Positions 42,244-51,487 of a stretch of 64,000 nucleotides of DNA are shown one piece after another (the stretch's first letter is position 1; every line of letters starts with the position of its first letter). The DNA lies in contig JAHBUL010000009.1 of assembly GCA_019638085.1 (NCBI GenBank), positions 124,001-188,000 of the forward strand, given 5' to 3'. The position numbers and the translations under genes were made by a program. The notes beneath the pieces were generated by a model. The model was given only the letters and a program-made list of their open reading frames with translations, was not told where the DNA came from and did not search any database. The DNA comes from Flavobacteriales bacterium. GTDB lineage: Bacteria > Bacteroidota > Bacteroidia > Flavobacteriales_F > PHOS-HE28.

Positions 42244-45120
42244 TTGAGGCTGCTCATCTCACTACTCTTCATCGCCGGTTTTCTTTTCTGCAACACCGCA
42301 AATGCGCAGGTGCTCAAGTTGAAGGGCACTGTGACTGACGCAGGCAGCGGTGAATCCATCATTGGTGCGGTGGTGAAGGTGAAGGACATGCCCGGTGGCG
42401 TAGTAACGGATCTGGACGGCCACTTCAACCTCAGTGTGGAACGCCCACCTCCATTCACGCTCACAGTGGTCTATTACGGCTATGTATCCCAAGAGCTACC
42501 TATCAAGAGCCTCGACCAGGAGGTAAAGGTGAAAATGCTCCCTGATGCGGTGCTGTTGGGCGATGCCCAGGTCGTGCGGCAACGCATCAGCGACAAGCAG
42601 AAGCAGGCACCACTCACCGTGGAGACGATGGATCTGCTGGCGATCAAGGAAGTGGCAGGTGGTGATTTCTATGAGGGCCTAGGCAATTTGAAGGGTGTGG
42701 ACATGACCGCAGCGAGCTTCGGCTTCAAGGTGATCAACACCCGTGGCTTCAACAGCACCAGCCCGGTCCGCTCGTTACAGCTGATCGATGGGGTTGACAA
42801 CCAAAGCCCCGGACTCAACTTCTCCCTGGGAAATTTTCTCGGGGCCAGTGATCTCGATGTTTTGAAAGTGGATGTGATCGCAGGCGCCAGCACGGCCTTT
42901 TACGGTCCCGGCGCTTTCAACGGAGTGATCAACATGACCACGAAAAGCCCGTGGAACTTCCCTGGATTAAGCGTGAGCGTTAAGGGCGGCGAGCGGAATA
43001 TGCTGGAAGCGGCCGTGCGTTGGGCAGAAGTGATCGGGGACTCCACCACCAAACAGCGCTGGGCCTACAAGGTGAACGCGTACGCCTTGCGGGCCGATGA
43101 TTGGCAAGCGGAGAATTACAGCCCAACGGAGGACAGTCCCACCGGAGTCGATAATCCCGGACGGTATGATGCCGTGAACATCTATGGGGATGAGGACGTG
43201 AGCTTCAATAACAACTACGCCACCTTTTCCGGGCGACGCAGCTATCCCGGTTTAGGGAAATTCCTGCGGAACGGCTATACCGAAAGCGAATTGGTGGATT
43301 ATGGCACACAGAACCTCAAACTCGGAGGATCACTTCATTACCGCATCAATGACAGCTTGGAGGTGATCGGAGCCAGCAACTTCAGCACCGGCAATACGGT
43401 CTATCAAGGTGATAACCGCTATCGTTTGAAGGACATCATGTTCTTCCAGCACCGCTTGGAGATCAATCAGGAAGGGAAGTGGTTCGCTCGGGCCTATGTA
43501 ACGCACGAGGATGCAGGCCGGACCTACGACATCTATACCACGGCCCTACGATTACAGGATGCGGCCGGACAAACGGGCAGTATTACGGGATGGAACGTTC
43601 CCTACACCAACTTCTGGGGCGACAACATCACCCCGCAAGTAGAGGCCATGCCTGGCTACATCACCGCTACCCAAGCAGCTGGCCTTGGCTGGAACCAAGC
43701 CACATGGATCACTTGGTAAGACCAGTTCATCCAAGATAACTTGAGCCTTTTCAAGGGCTTCCATCAACAGGCCCAAGACTATACGAACAGCGTGGACAAT
43801 GCCTATCTCGATCCCTTTTATGTTCCGGGCACCGAACGCTTCAATGAGAAATACAATGAGATCACCAGTAAGCGATTCAATGATGGGGGCTCACTCTTTT
43901 ACGATAAGAGCATTCTTGCCCATGCCATGGGTGAATACAAGTTCAAGCCTGCCTTTGGCGAAATAACCGTGGGTGGCAACTTCCGGCAGTACCTGCCCAA
44001 TAGCGCGGGCACGATCTTTCGGGATACAGGCGATGTGAAGATCCGCAACAGCGAGTTCGGCCTCGTTGCCGGCCTGGAGAAGAAGTTCATGGACGATAAG
44101 CTCACGGCCACTGCTACCGTGCGCATGGACAAGAACGAGAACTTCAAGGCACTCTTCTCCCCTGCCCTTTCCTTGGTCTATGCCAACAGTCCGGCACACG
44201 TGTGGCGCGCTGGTTTCAGCAGCGCCATACGGAACCCTACCCTGGCCGACCAATACCTGTACTACAACGTAGGCCGTGCATTACTCCTGGGCAATGTGGA
44301 CGGCCAGTTCGAGGCCGGGCGCGACTCCATGTTCACGGTGGAAAGTTTTCAAGTGTACCGCAACAACAACCTGCAACGGAGCCTGCTGGATTATTTCAAT
44401 GTGGACCGGGTCCGTCCGGAGCAGGTGAAAACAGTGGAGATCGGCTACCGCGGTACACATTGGGAGAATGTCTATGTGGATCTCGGTGCTTACAACAGCT
44501 GGTACACGGACTTTATCGGTTACATCATCGGATTGCATGCTGACTTCCCCCAAGCCGGGAACATTCCTCCGGTGGGACTACAGGCCTATCGCGTGGCTGC
44601 AAATGCCGTTTCCACCGTGGTGACACGAGGGGTGAACGCGGGCCTCACCTTGTACCGGCCCAGGCTTACCTATACCTTCAACTACAGCTACAACAAACTG
44701 ATCAGTGGTGATGACGACCCGATCATCCCCGCCTTCAACACACCGGAGAATAAATTCAACGCGGGTCTAAGTGCACGTGACCGGAAGATCCCCTTCACTG
44801 AATTGAAGCGCTTCGGCTACGGGTTCAATTGGAAGTACGTGGAGGGGTACACCTTTGAAGGTTCACCACAGTTCACAGGCCCCATCACCAGCTACGATAT
44901 GGTGGATGCTCAGTTGAGCGTAAAGTTCCCGAAGCAGGACCTCACGGTGAAAATCGGAGCGAGCAATCTTTTCGGGCTGATGCCATTGTGGGACAAGAAC
45001 GTACCGGACGACGACCGGTTGGATCGTGTCTTCAATAACGATGTCTACCTGGTATACGGTGGCCCACGGATCGGTCGATTGGCCTATGTGCAACTCTCCT
45101 ATGAACTAAGCAAGCGTTAA
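42244..45120 (+). pseudogene. TonB-dependent receptor interrupted by one in-frame TAA
   Basis: The frame encodes about 958 residues with one stop. A signal peptide (RLLISLLFIAGFLFCNTANA), a carboxypeptidase-regulatory-like domain (VTDAGSGESIIGAVVKVKDM), a plug domain (VINTRGFNSTS, LIDGVDNQSPGLN, GASTAFYGPGAFNGVINMTT) and a long beta-barrel are all in one reading frame. TAA at 43717-43719 (codon 492 from TTG 42244) is the only break, between ITW and DQFIQDN. Downstream the protein resumes at once in the same frame and continues to YVQLSYELSKR at the C-terminus. Start TTG 42244 is preferred by the signal peptide; GTG 42193 is an alternative. It could be a recent nonsense mutation, a sequencing error, or recoding. 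Confidence 0.8.
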
Positions 45121-45158
45121 ACAACTAACTTTCGGAAATCAATAAAAACCATGCTCTC

Positions 45159-46850
45159 ATGACCAGAAAACTACTCCTTGCCCTCCCGCTTGCGGCAGTG
45201 GCTCTTTCAACCCATGCGCAGGAGCGCTACCTCTCGGAGGTATTCACTCCTGCCCAAGTGATGATCACGAACGATGTGATCTTCGGAACGAACATCGACT
45301 TCCTGACCTCGGATTTCTCCAGTCCGGCCGCATATGGTCCTGAAGTGGCCCAACTACAAGGTCTGGTCAGTTCCGGCCAACCGATCCCCGCTGAGTTCTT
45401 CAACCCTGGGGACGCCAGTACAGTTGTGAAGGTGACCAACCTGCGGATGGATATCTATGAGCCTGACCAAGGTGTTGACAGTGAGACGGCTCGGCCGGTA
45501 TTCATCTATGTGCACACAGGAAATGCCTTGCCTCCGCCGATCAATGGCAGTCCGATGGGCACGCGCAAGGATAGCAGTGCGGTGGAGATCTGCAAACAAA
45601 TGGCTCGGCGAGGCTATGTAGCGGTAAGTATGAGCTACCGCGCTGGCTGGAATCCATTGGGTTCCACGGTAGAGGTGCGGCGTGGCACGTTGCTCAATGC
45701 CATCTACCGTGCCATTCACGATGTGAAGCAATGCATACGGAACATCAAAGCCGATGCAGCTGATGCCAATACGTATGCGATCGACCCGAACAAGGTGATC
45801 TTGTTCGGTGAGGGCACGGGCGGCTACATCACATTGGCATCGGCCACGTTGGATGAACCCTCAGAACTCTTGATCGATAAATTCCTACCTGACCCCTTCG
45901 ACCCTACCACCGGCTATGTTGACTCCACCGTTGTGGGGAACATCGAGGGCTTTGGTGGATCGTTGGCACTATACCGCCCCAATGGCTTCTCCAGCGACTT
46001 CAACTTCTGTGTGAACGCCGGAGGCGCTTTGGCCGATACCAGCTGGCTGGCCCAAGGCGATGTGCCCATGGTGGCCTTCCACACGGTGTTCGACCCTTAC
46101 GCCCCATTCAGCGAAGGCATCGTGATCGTGCCCACAACAGGCGAACAAGTGGTACCGGTGCAGGGCAGCAACGTGTTCATGGAATTGGTGAACGCGTACG
46201 GGAACAACTCCAGCTTCGCCACAATGGAAGGCGGTGACCCGTATACGGACCGTGCCCGCAGTCTTTACGACAGCGACCAGGTCCACAGTGCAAATACCGT
46301 TCACATCAACAGTGATGTGGAAGGTCTCTACCCCTTGGTTACGCCCGATTGGCCGGGTATGAGCGTTGCCCCGTTCGAAGAGGCCGGACCGTGGCAGTGG
46401 TGGGATCCCACCAGCGCTATTGCACAGACCATTGTAGCCCCCGGTCCTCCGCCTGTTACCGCCAGCCAGGCCAGCCAGGCCAGCAATCCGAATTTCAGCG
46501 GTACCAAGGGCCGCACGTATATCGACACGATCATGGGCTACATGAACCCAAGGATCGTATGTGCATTGGAATTGGGTCCCTGCGCATTGGTAGGCATCGC
46601 GGAAAGCGACCCGATCGCCGTTGGTGTTGACCTGTTCCCGAACCCTGCACATGATGTAGTGCGCATCAGCAGCGCCAATGCGACCATCCGCATGGTGGAT
46701 GTGTACGACATCAATGGTCGCCGCGTGCATTCGGAGAACGTGGAGAACAAGGCGTTCAACCTGCACCGCAACGGTCTGAAGACCGGTGCCTACTTCGTTA
46801 CCCTCACCTTCGACCAAGGCACGGTGACGCGGAAGCTGATGCTGGACTAA
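45159..46850 (+). CDS. T9SS-secreted alpha/beta-hydrolase-like protein with altered nucleophile elbow
   Basis: This is a 563-residue protein with signal peptide (LLALPLAAVALSTHAQ), an alpha/beta-hydrolase domain (ARPVFIYVHTGNALPP, SMSYRAGWNP, LFGEGTGGYITLAS) and a C-terminal T9SS sorting domain (VDLFPNPAHDVVRISS, GAYFVTLTFDQGTVTRKLML). The elbow reads GEGTG where carboxylesterases have GxSxG, so the usual nucleophilic Ser is not present. It begins 38 bases after the TonB-dependent receptor, so the receptor and this surface protein probably formed one nutrient-uptake unit. It may be a binding protein instead of an active esterase. Confidence 0.75.
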   Translation: MTRKLLLALPLAAVALSTHAQERYLSEVFTPAQVMITNDVIFGTNIDFLTSDFSSPAAYGPEVAQLQGLVSSGQPIPAEFFNPGDASTVVKVTNLRMDIYEPDQGVDSETARPVFIYVHTGNALPPPINGSPMGTRKDSSAVEICKQMARRGYVAVSMSYRAGWNPLGSTVEVRRGTLLNAIYRAIHDVKQCIRNIKADAADANTYAIDPNKVILFGEGTGGYITLASATLDEPSELLIDKFLPDPFDPTTGYVDSTVVGNIEGFGGSLALYRPNGFSSDFNFCVNAGGALADTSWLAQGDVPMVAFHTVFDPYAPFSEGIVIVPTTGEQVVPVQGSNVFMELVNAYGNNSSFATMEGGDPYTDRARSLYDSDQVHSANTVHINSDVEGLYPLVTPDWPGMSVAPFEEAGPWQWWDPTSAIAQTIVAPGPPPVTASQASQASNPNFSGTKGRTYIDTIMGYMNPRIVCALELGPCALVGIAESDPIAVGVDLFPNPAHDVVRISSANATIRMVDVYDINGRRVHSENVENKAFNLHRNGLKTGAYFVTLTFDQGTVTRKLMLD

Positions 46851-46874
46851 CCCACGCTATTCCACTCTCCTCGT

Positions 46875-46901
46875 GAAAGGGCCGCAGATCGCGGCCCTTT
46901 C
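46875..46901 (+). terminator. Rho-independent terminator of the receptor/hydrolase unit
   Basis: Perfect 11-base arms (46875-46885 and 46891-46901) flank a 5-base loop, then CTTGTTG-like T-rich sequence. It lies 24 bases after the hydrolase stop. Confidence 0.85.
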
Positions 46902-46966
46902 TTGTTGTCCTCAGCGTTACCCCTCTCTCGTTGCGCTCTTCACGCGGAGCATCCGTTCATCACAAA

Positions 46967-46993
46967 ATGGTACTTTGTTTTGCATAGTACCAT
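46967..46993 (+). promoter_or_regulatory. Candidate PadR operator, ATGGTACT-N11-AGTACCAT
   Basis: Eight-base perfect arms at 46967-46974 and 46986-46993 are separated by 11 bases. The dyad lies about 11 bases before the TATATTTG -7 box, where it would cover the -33 region. A dyad in that place suggests autorepression by the PadR protein. Confidence 0.55.
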
Positions 46994-47003
46994 CCTACGC
47001 CCA

Positions 47004-47011
47004 TATATTTG
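47004..47011 (+). promoter_or_regulatory. -7 element TATATTTG of the padR-pspC operon
   Basis: It is an exact match to TAnnTTTG, 49 bases before the ATG at 47061. Confidence 0.6.
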
Positions 47012-47060
47012 CATCGTCAGCTACCGGGTACCACCCAATGGCAGCATAGAAGACCAAGCG

Positions 47061-47396
47061 ATGAAAGTGGAGAACACCAAGGCACAGATGCGCAAAGGCG
47101 TACTGGAGTATTGCATCCTGTCGCTACTGGCGTCGGAGGAGATGTATCCCTCGGATGTGATCGCGAAGTTGAAGGACGCCAAGCTGATCGTGGTCGAAGG
47201 CACGCTCTATCCCCTGCTCACCCGGTTGAAGGATGCCGGATACTTGGCCTACCGCTGGGAGGAAAGCCGTTCGGGGCCACCCCGCAAGTATTACAAATTG
47301 ACCCCTGTAGGCCGTAAATTCCTCAAGGAACTCGATGAAACTTGGGACGACCTCGTGCAAGCCGTGAAGAAAGCAACCCGCAACAACCCCTCGTAA
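47061..47396 (+). CDS. PadR-family transcriptional regulator
   Basis: This is a 111-residue winged-helix regulator. It reads MRKGVLEYCILSLLASEEMY, then VVEGTLYPLLTRLKDAGYLA (recognition helix), and RSGPPRKYYKLTPVGRKFLK (wing). It is a PadR-s1 type: short with one C-terminal dimerisation helix. It is the first gene of an operon with a PspC-domain protein, the common arrangement in Bacteroidota, and probably represses both. The ATG 47061 (MKVENTKAQM) is used. The operator candidate lies at 46967-46993. Confidence 0.93.
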   Translation: MKVENTKAQMRKGVLEYCILSLLASEEMYPSDVIAKLKDAKLIVVEGTLYPLLTRLKDAGYLAYRWEESRSGPPRKYYKLTPVGRKFLKELDETWDDLVQAVKKATRNNPS

Positions 47397-47408
47397 CGCC
47401 ACTCAAGA

Positions 47409-49184
47409 ATGAAGAAGACATTCACCGCAAACCTCAATGGGACCGTGTTCCACATTGAAGAGGATGCTTACGACCAGCTGCAACGCTACCTCGCCAATAT
47501 CCGGGCGAAGTTCAGCGGCAGTGCCGAAGCGGAAGAGATCATGGCGGACATCGAGGCGCGCATCGCTGAGCTCTTCCATGAGCGTCTACAAGGGCGCCAA
47601 GCCGTTTCCATGGCCGATGTGGACCACGTGAAGCAGGTGATGGGCCAGCCGGAGGATTATGTGGACGGAGATACTGCCGACGGCCCTGCCGACACCGAGG
47701 AGCGCGCCTACCGCCACTATGGACCACGCAAGCACAAGCGCCTCTTCCGCGACCCTGACGATCGCTGGCTGGGCGGGGTGATCAGCGGTCTTGCGAATTA
47801 TTTCGGTACCGATCCGCTCTGGTTCCGCATCGCCTTCATCGTAGTGTTGATAGCGGGCTGGGGATCTCCGGTGCTGATCTACCTGATCATGTGGGCACTG
47901 ATCCCCGAAGCGATCACGGCGGCGGAAAAGCTGGAGATGCACGGTGAGGAAGTGACCGTGGACAACATCAAACGCATGTTCGATGAAGGTGCGGAGCGCT
48001 TCAAGAGCGGGGCGGAAAAGGTGGCCAGTGAAGCCCGTGAAATGGGACGCAAGTACTGGCATCGAAGCAGTGATCCACGCAAGGATATGGGCTACCGTGC
48101 CGAGAGCTTGGGCCACCGGGTGCTCGATATCTTGGGCAAAGTGGTGGGTGCATTCCTGCTTTTGCTGGCGATCATCCTCGGCCTTTCGCTTATTGCCGCG
48201 CTGCTGAGCGGCACGGCCACTTGGACCAACGGTGCGTTCACCGGCGGCACGGGGCTGATGGGACTGATGGGCTTCATTTTCCCCAGTGGTGGGCAGGCGG
48301 TGGGATTCTTGCTTTCTACAATTGTCCTGGGACTGGTCCCCGTGGTATTGATCCTGCTCGCGGCTCTCTGGCTGCTATTCCGGGTCCGTACACCGCGTTG
48401 GGCCGGCTGGGGCCTTACCACGTTGTTCATCGTTGCCCTGGTGGCCGCCACTTGGTTCAGCATCCGCCTCGCCGCCGATTTCCGGGCAAAGGGTGCTGAG
48501 CGGACCCCGATGTCCATACCCACCCCGGCGAATGGTGTACTGGAGGTGAAGCTGGATAATGGAGACAACACCACGTCCTCATTGGGTTGGGGCTACCGCC
48601 GAGGCATCGTCCAGTTCGACATGGACCTGGTGAAGTTCGATGGGGAACTTGTTCACCTGCGCTTTGCCCGCTTGCAAGTACAACAAAGTCCGGACAGCGC
48701 GTTTCACCTGTTCACCGAGCGTATCGCACGTGGCTATTTGCCTGAACAGGCCAAGGAACGAGCCAAGCACATCCAGACAAACTACGTGTGGAGCGACGTT
48801 GACGGGCTGAGCCTCTCTAGCCTGTACACGATCCCTGTAGGTGACAAGATCCGCGCACAGCAAGTGATCTACATCCTACAGGTCCCACTGGGTGGTAAAG
48901 TGTATTTCGCCCCGGGTACAAAAGCCTTGATGCACGATCTGTGGGATGGGTTCAACGACGACCACGAACTGGAAACCGACATGGCAGGAGGTACTTGGGA
49001 GATGACGACCCGAGGGTTGCAGGAAGTAAAGCGCGGAATGGATCAACCTTCACAGCCACCGGTAGCACCGGCATCACCGAAGCGGGATGACACTTCAGCG
49101 GATGCGACCTCGCTCCGTGCTCCCCAGCAAGATCCCGCCTATCCGAACCTGTTCCACCTGCTCACGAATTTTGTTCGGACCTAG
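47409..49184 (+). CDS. PspC-domain membrane protein
   Basis: This is a 591-residue protein. Residues 1-90 form an N-terminal region (MKKTFTANLNGTVFHIEEDA, AEEIMADIEARIAELF) typical of PadR-linked PspC proteins. The PspC domain is KRLFRDPDDRWLGGVISGLA then ADYFGTD-like ANYFGTDPLWFRIAFIVV and YLIMWALIPEA. Three or four further helices follow (residues about 240-360), and a soluble C-terminal region of about 230 residues with a Pro/Ala/Ser-rich end. It is thought to respond to membrane stress. It starts 12 bases after padR. Confidence 0.88.
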   Translation: MKKTFTANLNGTVFHIEEDAYDQLQRYLANIRAKFSGSAEAEEIMADIEARIAELFHERLQGRQAVSMADVDHVKQVMGQPEDYVDGDTADGPADTEERAYRHYGPRKHKRLFRDPDDRWLGGVISGLANYFGTDPLWFRIAFIVVLIAGWGSPVLIYLIMWALIPEAITAAEKLEMHGEEVTVDNIKRMFDEGAERFKSGAEKVASEAREMGRKYWHRSSDPRKDMGYRAESLGHRVLDILGKVVGAFLLLLAIILGLSLIAALLSGTATWTNGAFTGGTGLMGLMGFIFPSGGQAVGFLLSTIVLGLVPVVLILLAALWLLFRVRTPRWAGWGLTTLFIVALVAATWFSIRLAADFRAKGAERTPMSIPTPANGVLEVKLDNGDNTTSSLGWGYRRGIVQFDMDLVKFDGELVHLRFARLQVQQSPDSAFHLFTERIARGYLPEQAKERAKHIQTNYVWSDVDGLSLSSLYTIPVGDKIRAQQVIYILQVPLGGKVYFAPGTKALMHDLWDGFNDDHELETDMAGGTWEMTTRGLQEVKRGMDQPSQPPVAPASPKRDDTSADATSLRAPQQDPAYPNLFHLLTNFVRT

Positions 49185-49235
49185 CATTCAGTGCCGCGAG
49201 CGCGACGAGGGGTTTCGTTCTACCGGCCAGCGACG

Positions 49236-49257
49236 GCCCCGGGATCTTTTCCGGGGC
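49236..49257 (+). terminator. Possible terminator after the PspC gene
   Basis: GCCCCGG (49236-49242) pairs with CCGGGGC (49251-49257) around an 8-base T-rich loop, followed by TGTTCGC. The T tract is weak. Confidence 0.45.
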
Positions 49258-49383
49258 TGTTCGCATTTCCATGCTCAACCTTAACGCATCCCTGCGTATC
49301 CGCGTTCCTGCGTCACATCCTCTTCAACATAGCGCTGCCATCCACTGCCAGTACCGACCTTCGCGCCCTCAACACCGAATACC

Positions 49384-50433
49384 ATGACCAAAGCAGCAAA
49401 GATCAAGTCCTTCGACCCCAATACCCCTGGTAATGCCAACGCGGGTATCTACGGTCTGCCCTTCACGGCGGAGGAAAGCGATATCGTTCTCGTACCTGCT
49501 CCTTGGGAAGTGACCACGAGCTATGGTGGTGGTACCTCACAAGGGCCGGCTGCTATCCTGGAAGCTTCGTTCCAAGTAGACCTGTTCCATCCGGAATTCG
49601 GCGACCTCTGGAAGCGCGGCATTGCCATGGACGAGATACCTGATGCCCTGCTGCAGCAGAGTGATGCCTTGAAGAAGGAAGCAGCGCACGTGATCGATGT
49701 GCTGGTGAATGGAGGAACGAAAACGAAGCAGGACCGGGCAGCCAAGGCCCTTACGCTGGTGAACGAGGAAAGTGCCGTGATGGAGGAATGGGTGGAACAA
49801 CGCACCGGCTACTGGCTGGATCAAGAGAAGCTCGTAGGCCTCGTAGGTGGTGACCACAGCACGCCATTGGGCTTCTACCGTGCCTTGGCACAGCGCTATG
49901 AAGGGTTCGGCATCCTGCATTTGGATGCGCACCTCGATCTTCGGAATGCCTACGAAGGTTTTTCCGGAAGCCATGCGAGCATCATGCACAATGCGTTGGC
50001 CATTCCTGAGGTGGAGACCATCGTCTCCGTTGGCATACGCGATTTCTGCGAGGAAGAAGCCCGCGTGTTCGCGGAACAGGATCTTCGTGTGCGCATACAC
50101 CGCAGTGCCGAGCTCCGCCGCGAGCAATATGAAGGCATGACCTGGCAGAAGCAGTGCGATCGGATCATTGATCAACTGCCGGAATTCGTCCACATCAGTT
50201 TCGACATTGATGCCTTGGATCCCTCCCTCTGCCCGAACACGGGTACACCCGTTCCGGGAGGTTTCGCTTTCGAGGAGGCCACCTACCTCCTCTCCGGCGT
50301 GGCGGCCAGTGGCCGCAAGATCATCGGCTTCGACCTTGTGGAAGTGACTCCGGGGCCGACCGGGGATTGGGATGCCAACGTGGGCGCCCGACTGCTTTGG
50401 CACCTCTGCGGCGTAATCGCCAAGACGAATTAG
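49384..50433 (+). CDS. Agmatinase/arginase-family ureohydrolase
   Basis: This is a 349-residue protein. Binuclear manganese motifs are present: GGDHST (residues about 155-160), LHLDAHLDLRN (near 178) and SFDIDALDPSLCP (near 275). Further, GGGTSQGPAAILEAS and GFDLVEVTPGPTGDWDANVG are family features. It hydrolyses a guanidino compound to urea plus amine; agmatine is most likely in Bacteroidota, but arginine or formimidoylglutamate are possible. The gene stands alone between two terminators. ATG 49384 is clear. Confidence 0.88.
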   Translation: MTKAAKIKSFDPNTPGNANAGIYGLPFTAEESDIVLVPAPWEVTTSYGGGTSQGPAAILEASFQVDLFHPEFGDLWKRGIAMDEIPDALLQQSDALKKEAAHVIDVLVNGGTKTKQDRAAKALTLVNEESAVMEEWVEQRTGYWLDQEKLVGLVGGDHSTPLGFYRALAQRYEGFGILHLDAHLDLRNAYEGFSGSHASIMHNALAIPEVETIVSVGIRDFCEEEARVFAEQDLRVRIHRSAELRREQYEGMTWQKQCDRIIDQLPEFVHISFDIDALDPSLCPNTGTPVPGGFAFEEATYLLSGVAASGRKIIGFDLVEVTPGPTGDWDANVGARLLWHLCGVIAKTN

Positions 50434-50481
50434 ACCGGTTCGCTTTCAGCGTGGATACACCTTACGGTGCATAGCGGCTTG

Positions 50482-50514
50482 AAAAGGGTTGGTCCCTTCA
50501 ACCCTTTTTTTTTT
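50482..50514 (+). terminator. Rho-independent terminator of the agmatinase-family gene
   Basis: AAAAGGGTTG (50482-50491) pairs with CAACCCTTTT (50499-50508), and the T run extends to ten residues at 50505-50514. On the minus strand its A-rich side also ends 34 bases beyond the universal stress protein stop. Confidence 0.9.
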
Positions 50515-50547
50515 CGAGTTCACCAAAGCAGCAAGCTCGGATCGACC

Positions 50548-51372
50548 TCAGCTGCGATCCGTATCGTAGGCCTGCAATACAAGCAGTGGCAGGTTGGTGT
50601 GCAACGCCAAACGCTTGGCGGTGCTGGTGCGGAAGAGGCTTTCGAAGAAACCGGTATGCCTGTGCAACACCGCGATCATATCCGCGCCTTCCTTCTCCGC
50701 GAGAAAGTCCAGAACACCGGCGACATCCTTTCCTTCCCCTGCAATGAAGCGATGGGGAACGGCCTGGAGCAATTCCCCGTACATGCCAACGATCTCTGGA
50801 TCGGGCAGATCATCCGGGTTTTGGAGCACATGCGCCAGCACGATCTCCGACATGGAGCGCAAAGCGATGTGGAGCAACATGCGCGTACCGGCCACCTCCA
50901 CTCCTTTCTGGTCGTCCGCGTACAGGATCCTCGTCACCGGGCGGAGTTCAGCCCTATTGGGCACCACCAACACGGGGATCTTGCTATGCTTCACCGTGGC
51001 TCCCGCATTGCTCCCCATGATCCCAGCCCCGGAATGGCCTTCGGTGCCCATCACGATCAGGTCCGCCTTCTTCTCCTTTCCCAGTTCATTGAGCATGTTC
51101 GTCAGAGGCCCATAGAGCACTTCGGTATTCACCGTTGCGCCCTCGAAGAGCTCGGAAGCACGTATTCGTCCTTCCCAGTCCTTCATGCCATCCACTGCAG
51201 CCTTGTATAGACTCTCGGCCATGCCGGCCCATGAGGTAACGGTCGGATCGGCATCGAGGTAGGTATGTACCAACGTGTAGGTAACCTCCTGCGTACCGAG
51301 CAAACGCGCACCATACATGGCGGCGTGCAAGGAATTATCACTGAAATCGGTGGGGAGCAGAATGTGGACCAT
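50548..51372 (-). CDS. Universal stress protein, two tandem UspA domains
   Basis: This is a 274-residue protein with two Usp domains: residues 1 to about 150 begin VHILLPTDFSDNSLHAAMYG and end with an ATP-binding-type motif VMGTEGHSGAGIMGSNAGAT; residues about 155-274 are a more divergent second copy (RILYADDQKGVEVAGTRMLL). Usp proteins build up under starvation or low oxygen. The start ATG 51372 is set by homology. A TAAGTTTG -7 box lies 18 bases upstream, and a TGATnnnnATCA box sits about 60 bases above the predicted transcription start. Confidence 0.92.
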   Translation of the reverse strand: MVHILLPTDFSDNSLHAAMYGARLLGTQEVTYTLVHTYLDADPTVTSWAGMAESLYKAAVDGMKDWEGRIRASELFEGATVNTEVLYGPLTNMLNELGKEKKADLIVMGTEGHSGAGIMGSNAGATVKHSKIPVLVVPNRAELRPVTRILYADDQKGVEVAGTRMLLHIALRSMSEIVLAHVLQNPDDLPDPEIVGMYGELLQAVPHRFIAGEGKDVAGVLDFLAEKEGADMIAVLHRHTGFFESLFRTSTAKRLALHTNLPLLVLQAYDTDRS

Positions 51373-51390
51373 GTTGTGCTGGATATGAGG

Positions 51391-51398
51391 CAAACTTA
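51391..51398 (-). promoter_or_regulatory. -7 element TAAGTTTG of the universal stress protein
   Basis: It is an exact match to TAnnTTTG, ending 18 bases before the ATG at 51372. The transcription start is expected near 51384. Confidence 0.65.
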
Positions 51399-51440
51399 GG
51401 GTTGCGGCTCCATCCCGCCAGCTCTTCCAAGACGGCAACC

Positions 51441-51452
51441 TGATGAAGATCA
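51441..51452. promoter_or_regulatory. FNR/CRP-type box TGATGAAGATCA
   Basis: It has the palindromic core TGATnnnnATCA. The centre is 55.5 bases from the end of the usp -7 motif and about 62 bases above its predicted transcription start, a class I activator position. It is also about 41 bases before the cysteine dioxygenase ATG. Confidence 0.55.
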
Positions 51453-51487
51453 TTCACCGGACCAAGGAGTAGCTCTATCCTTGACCG

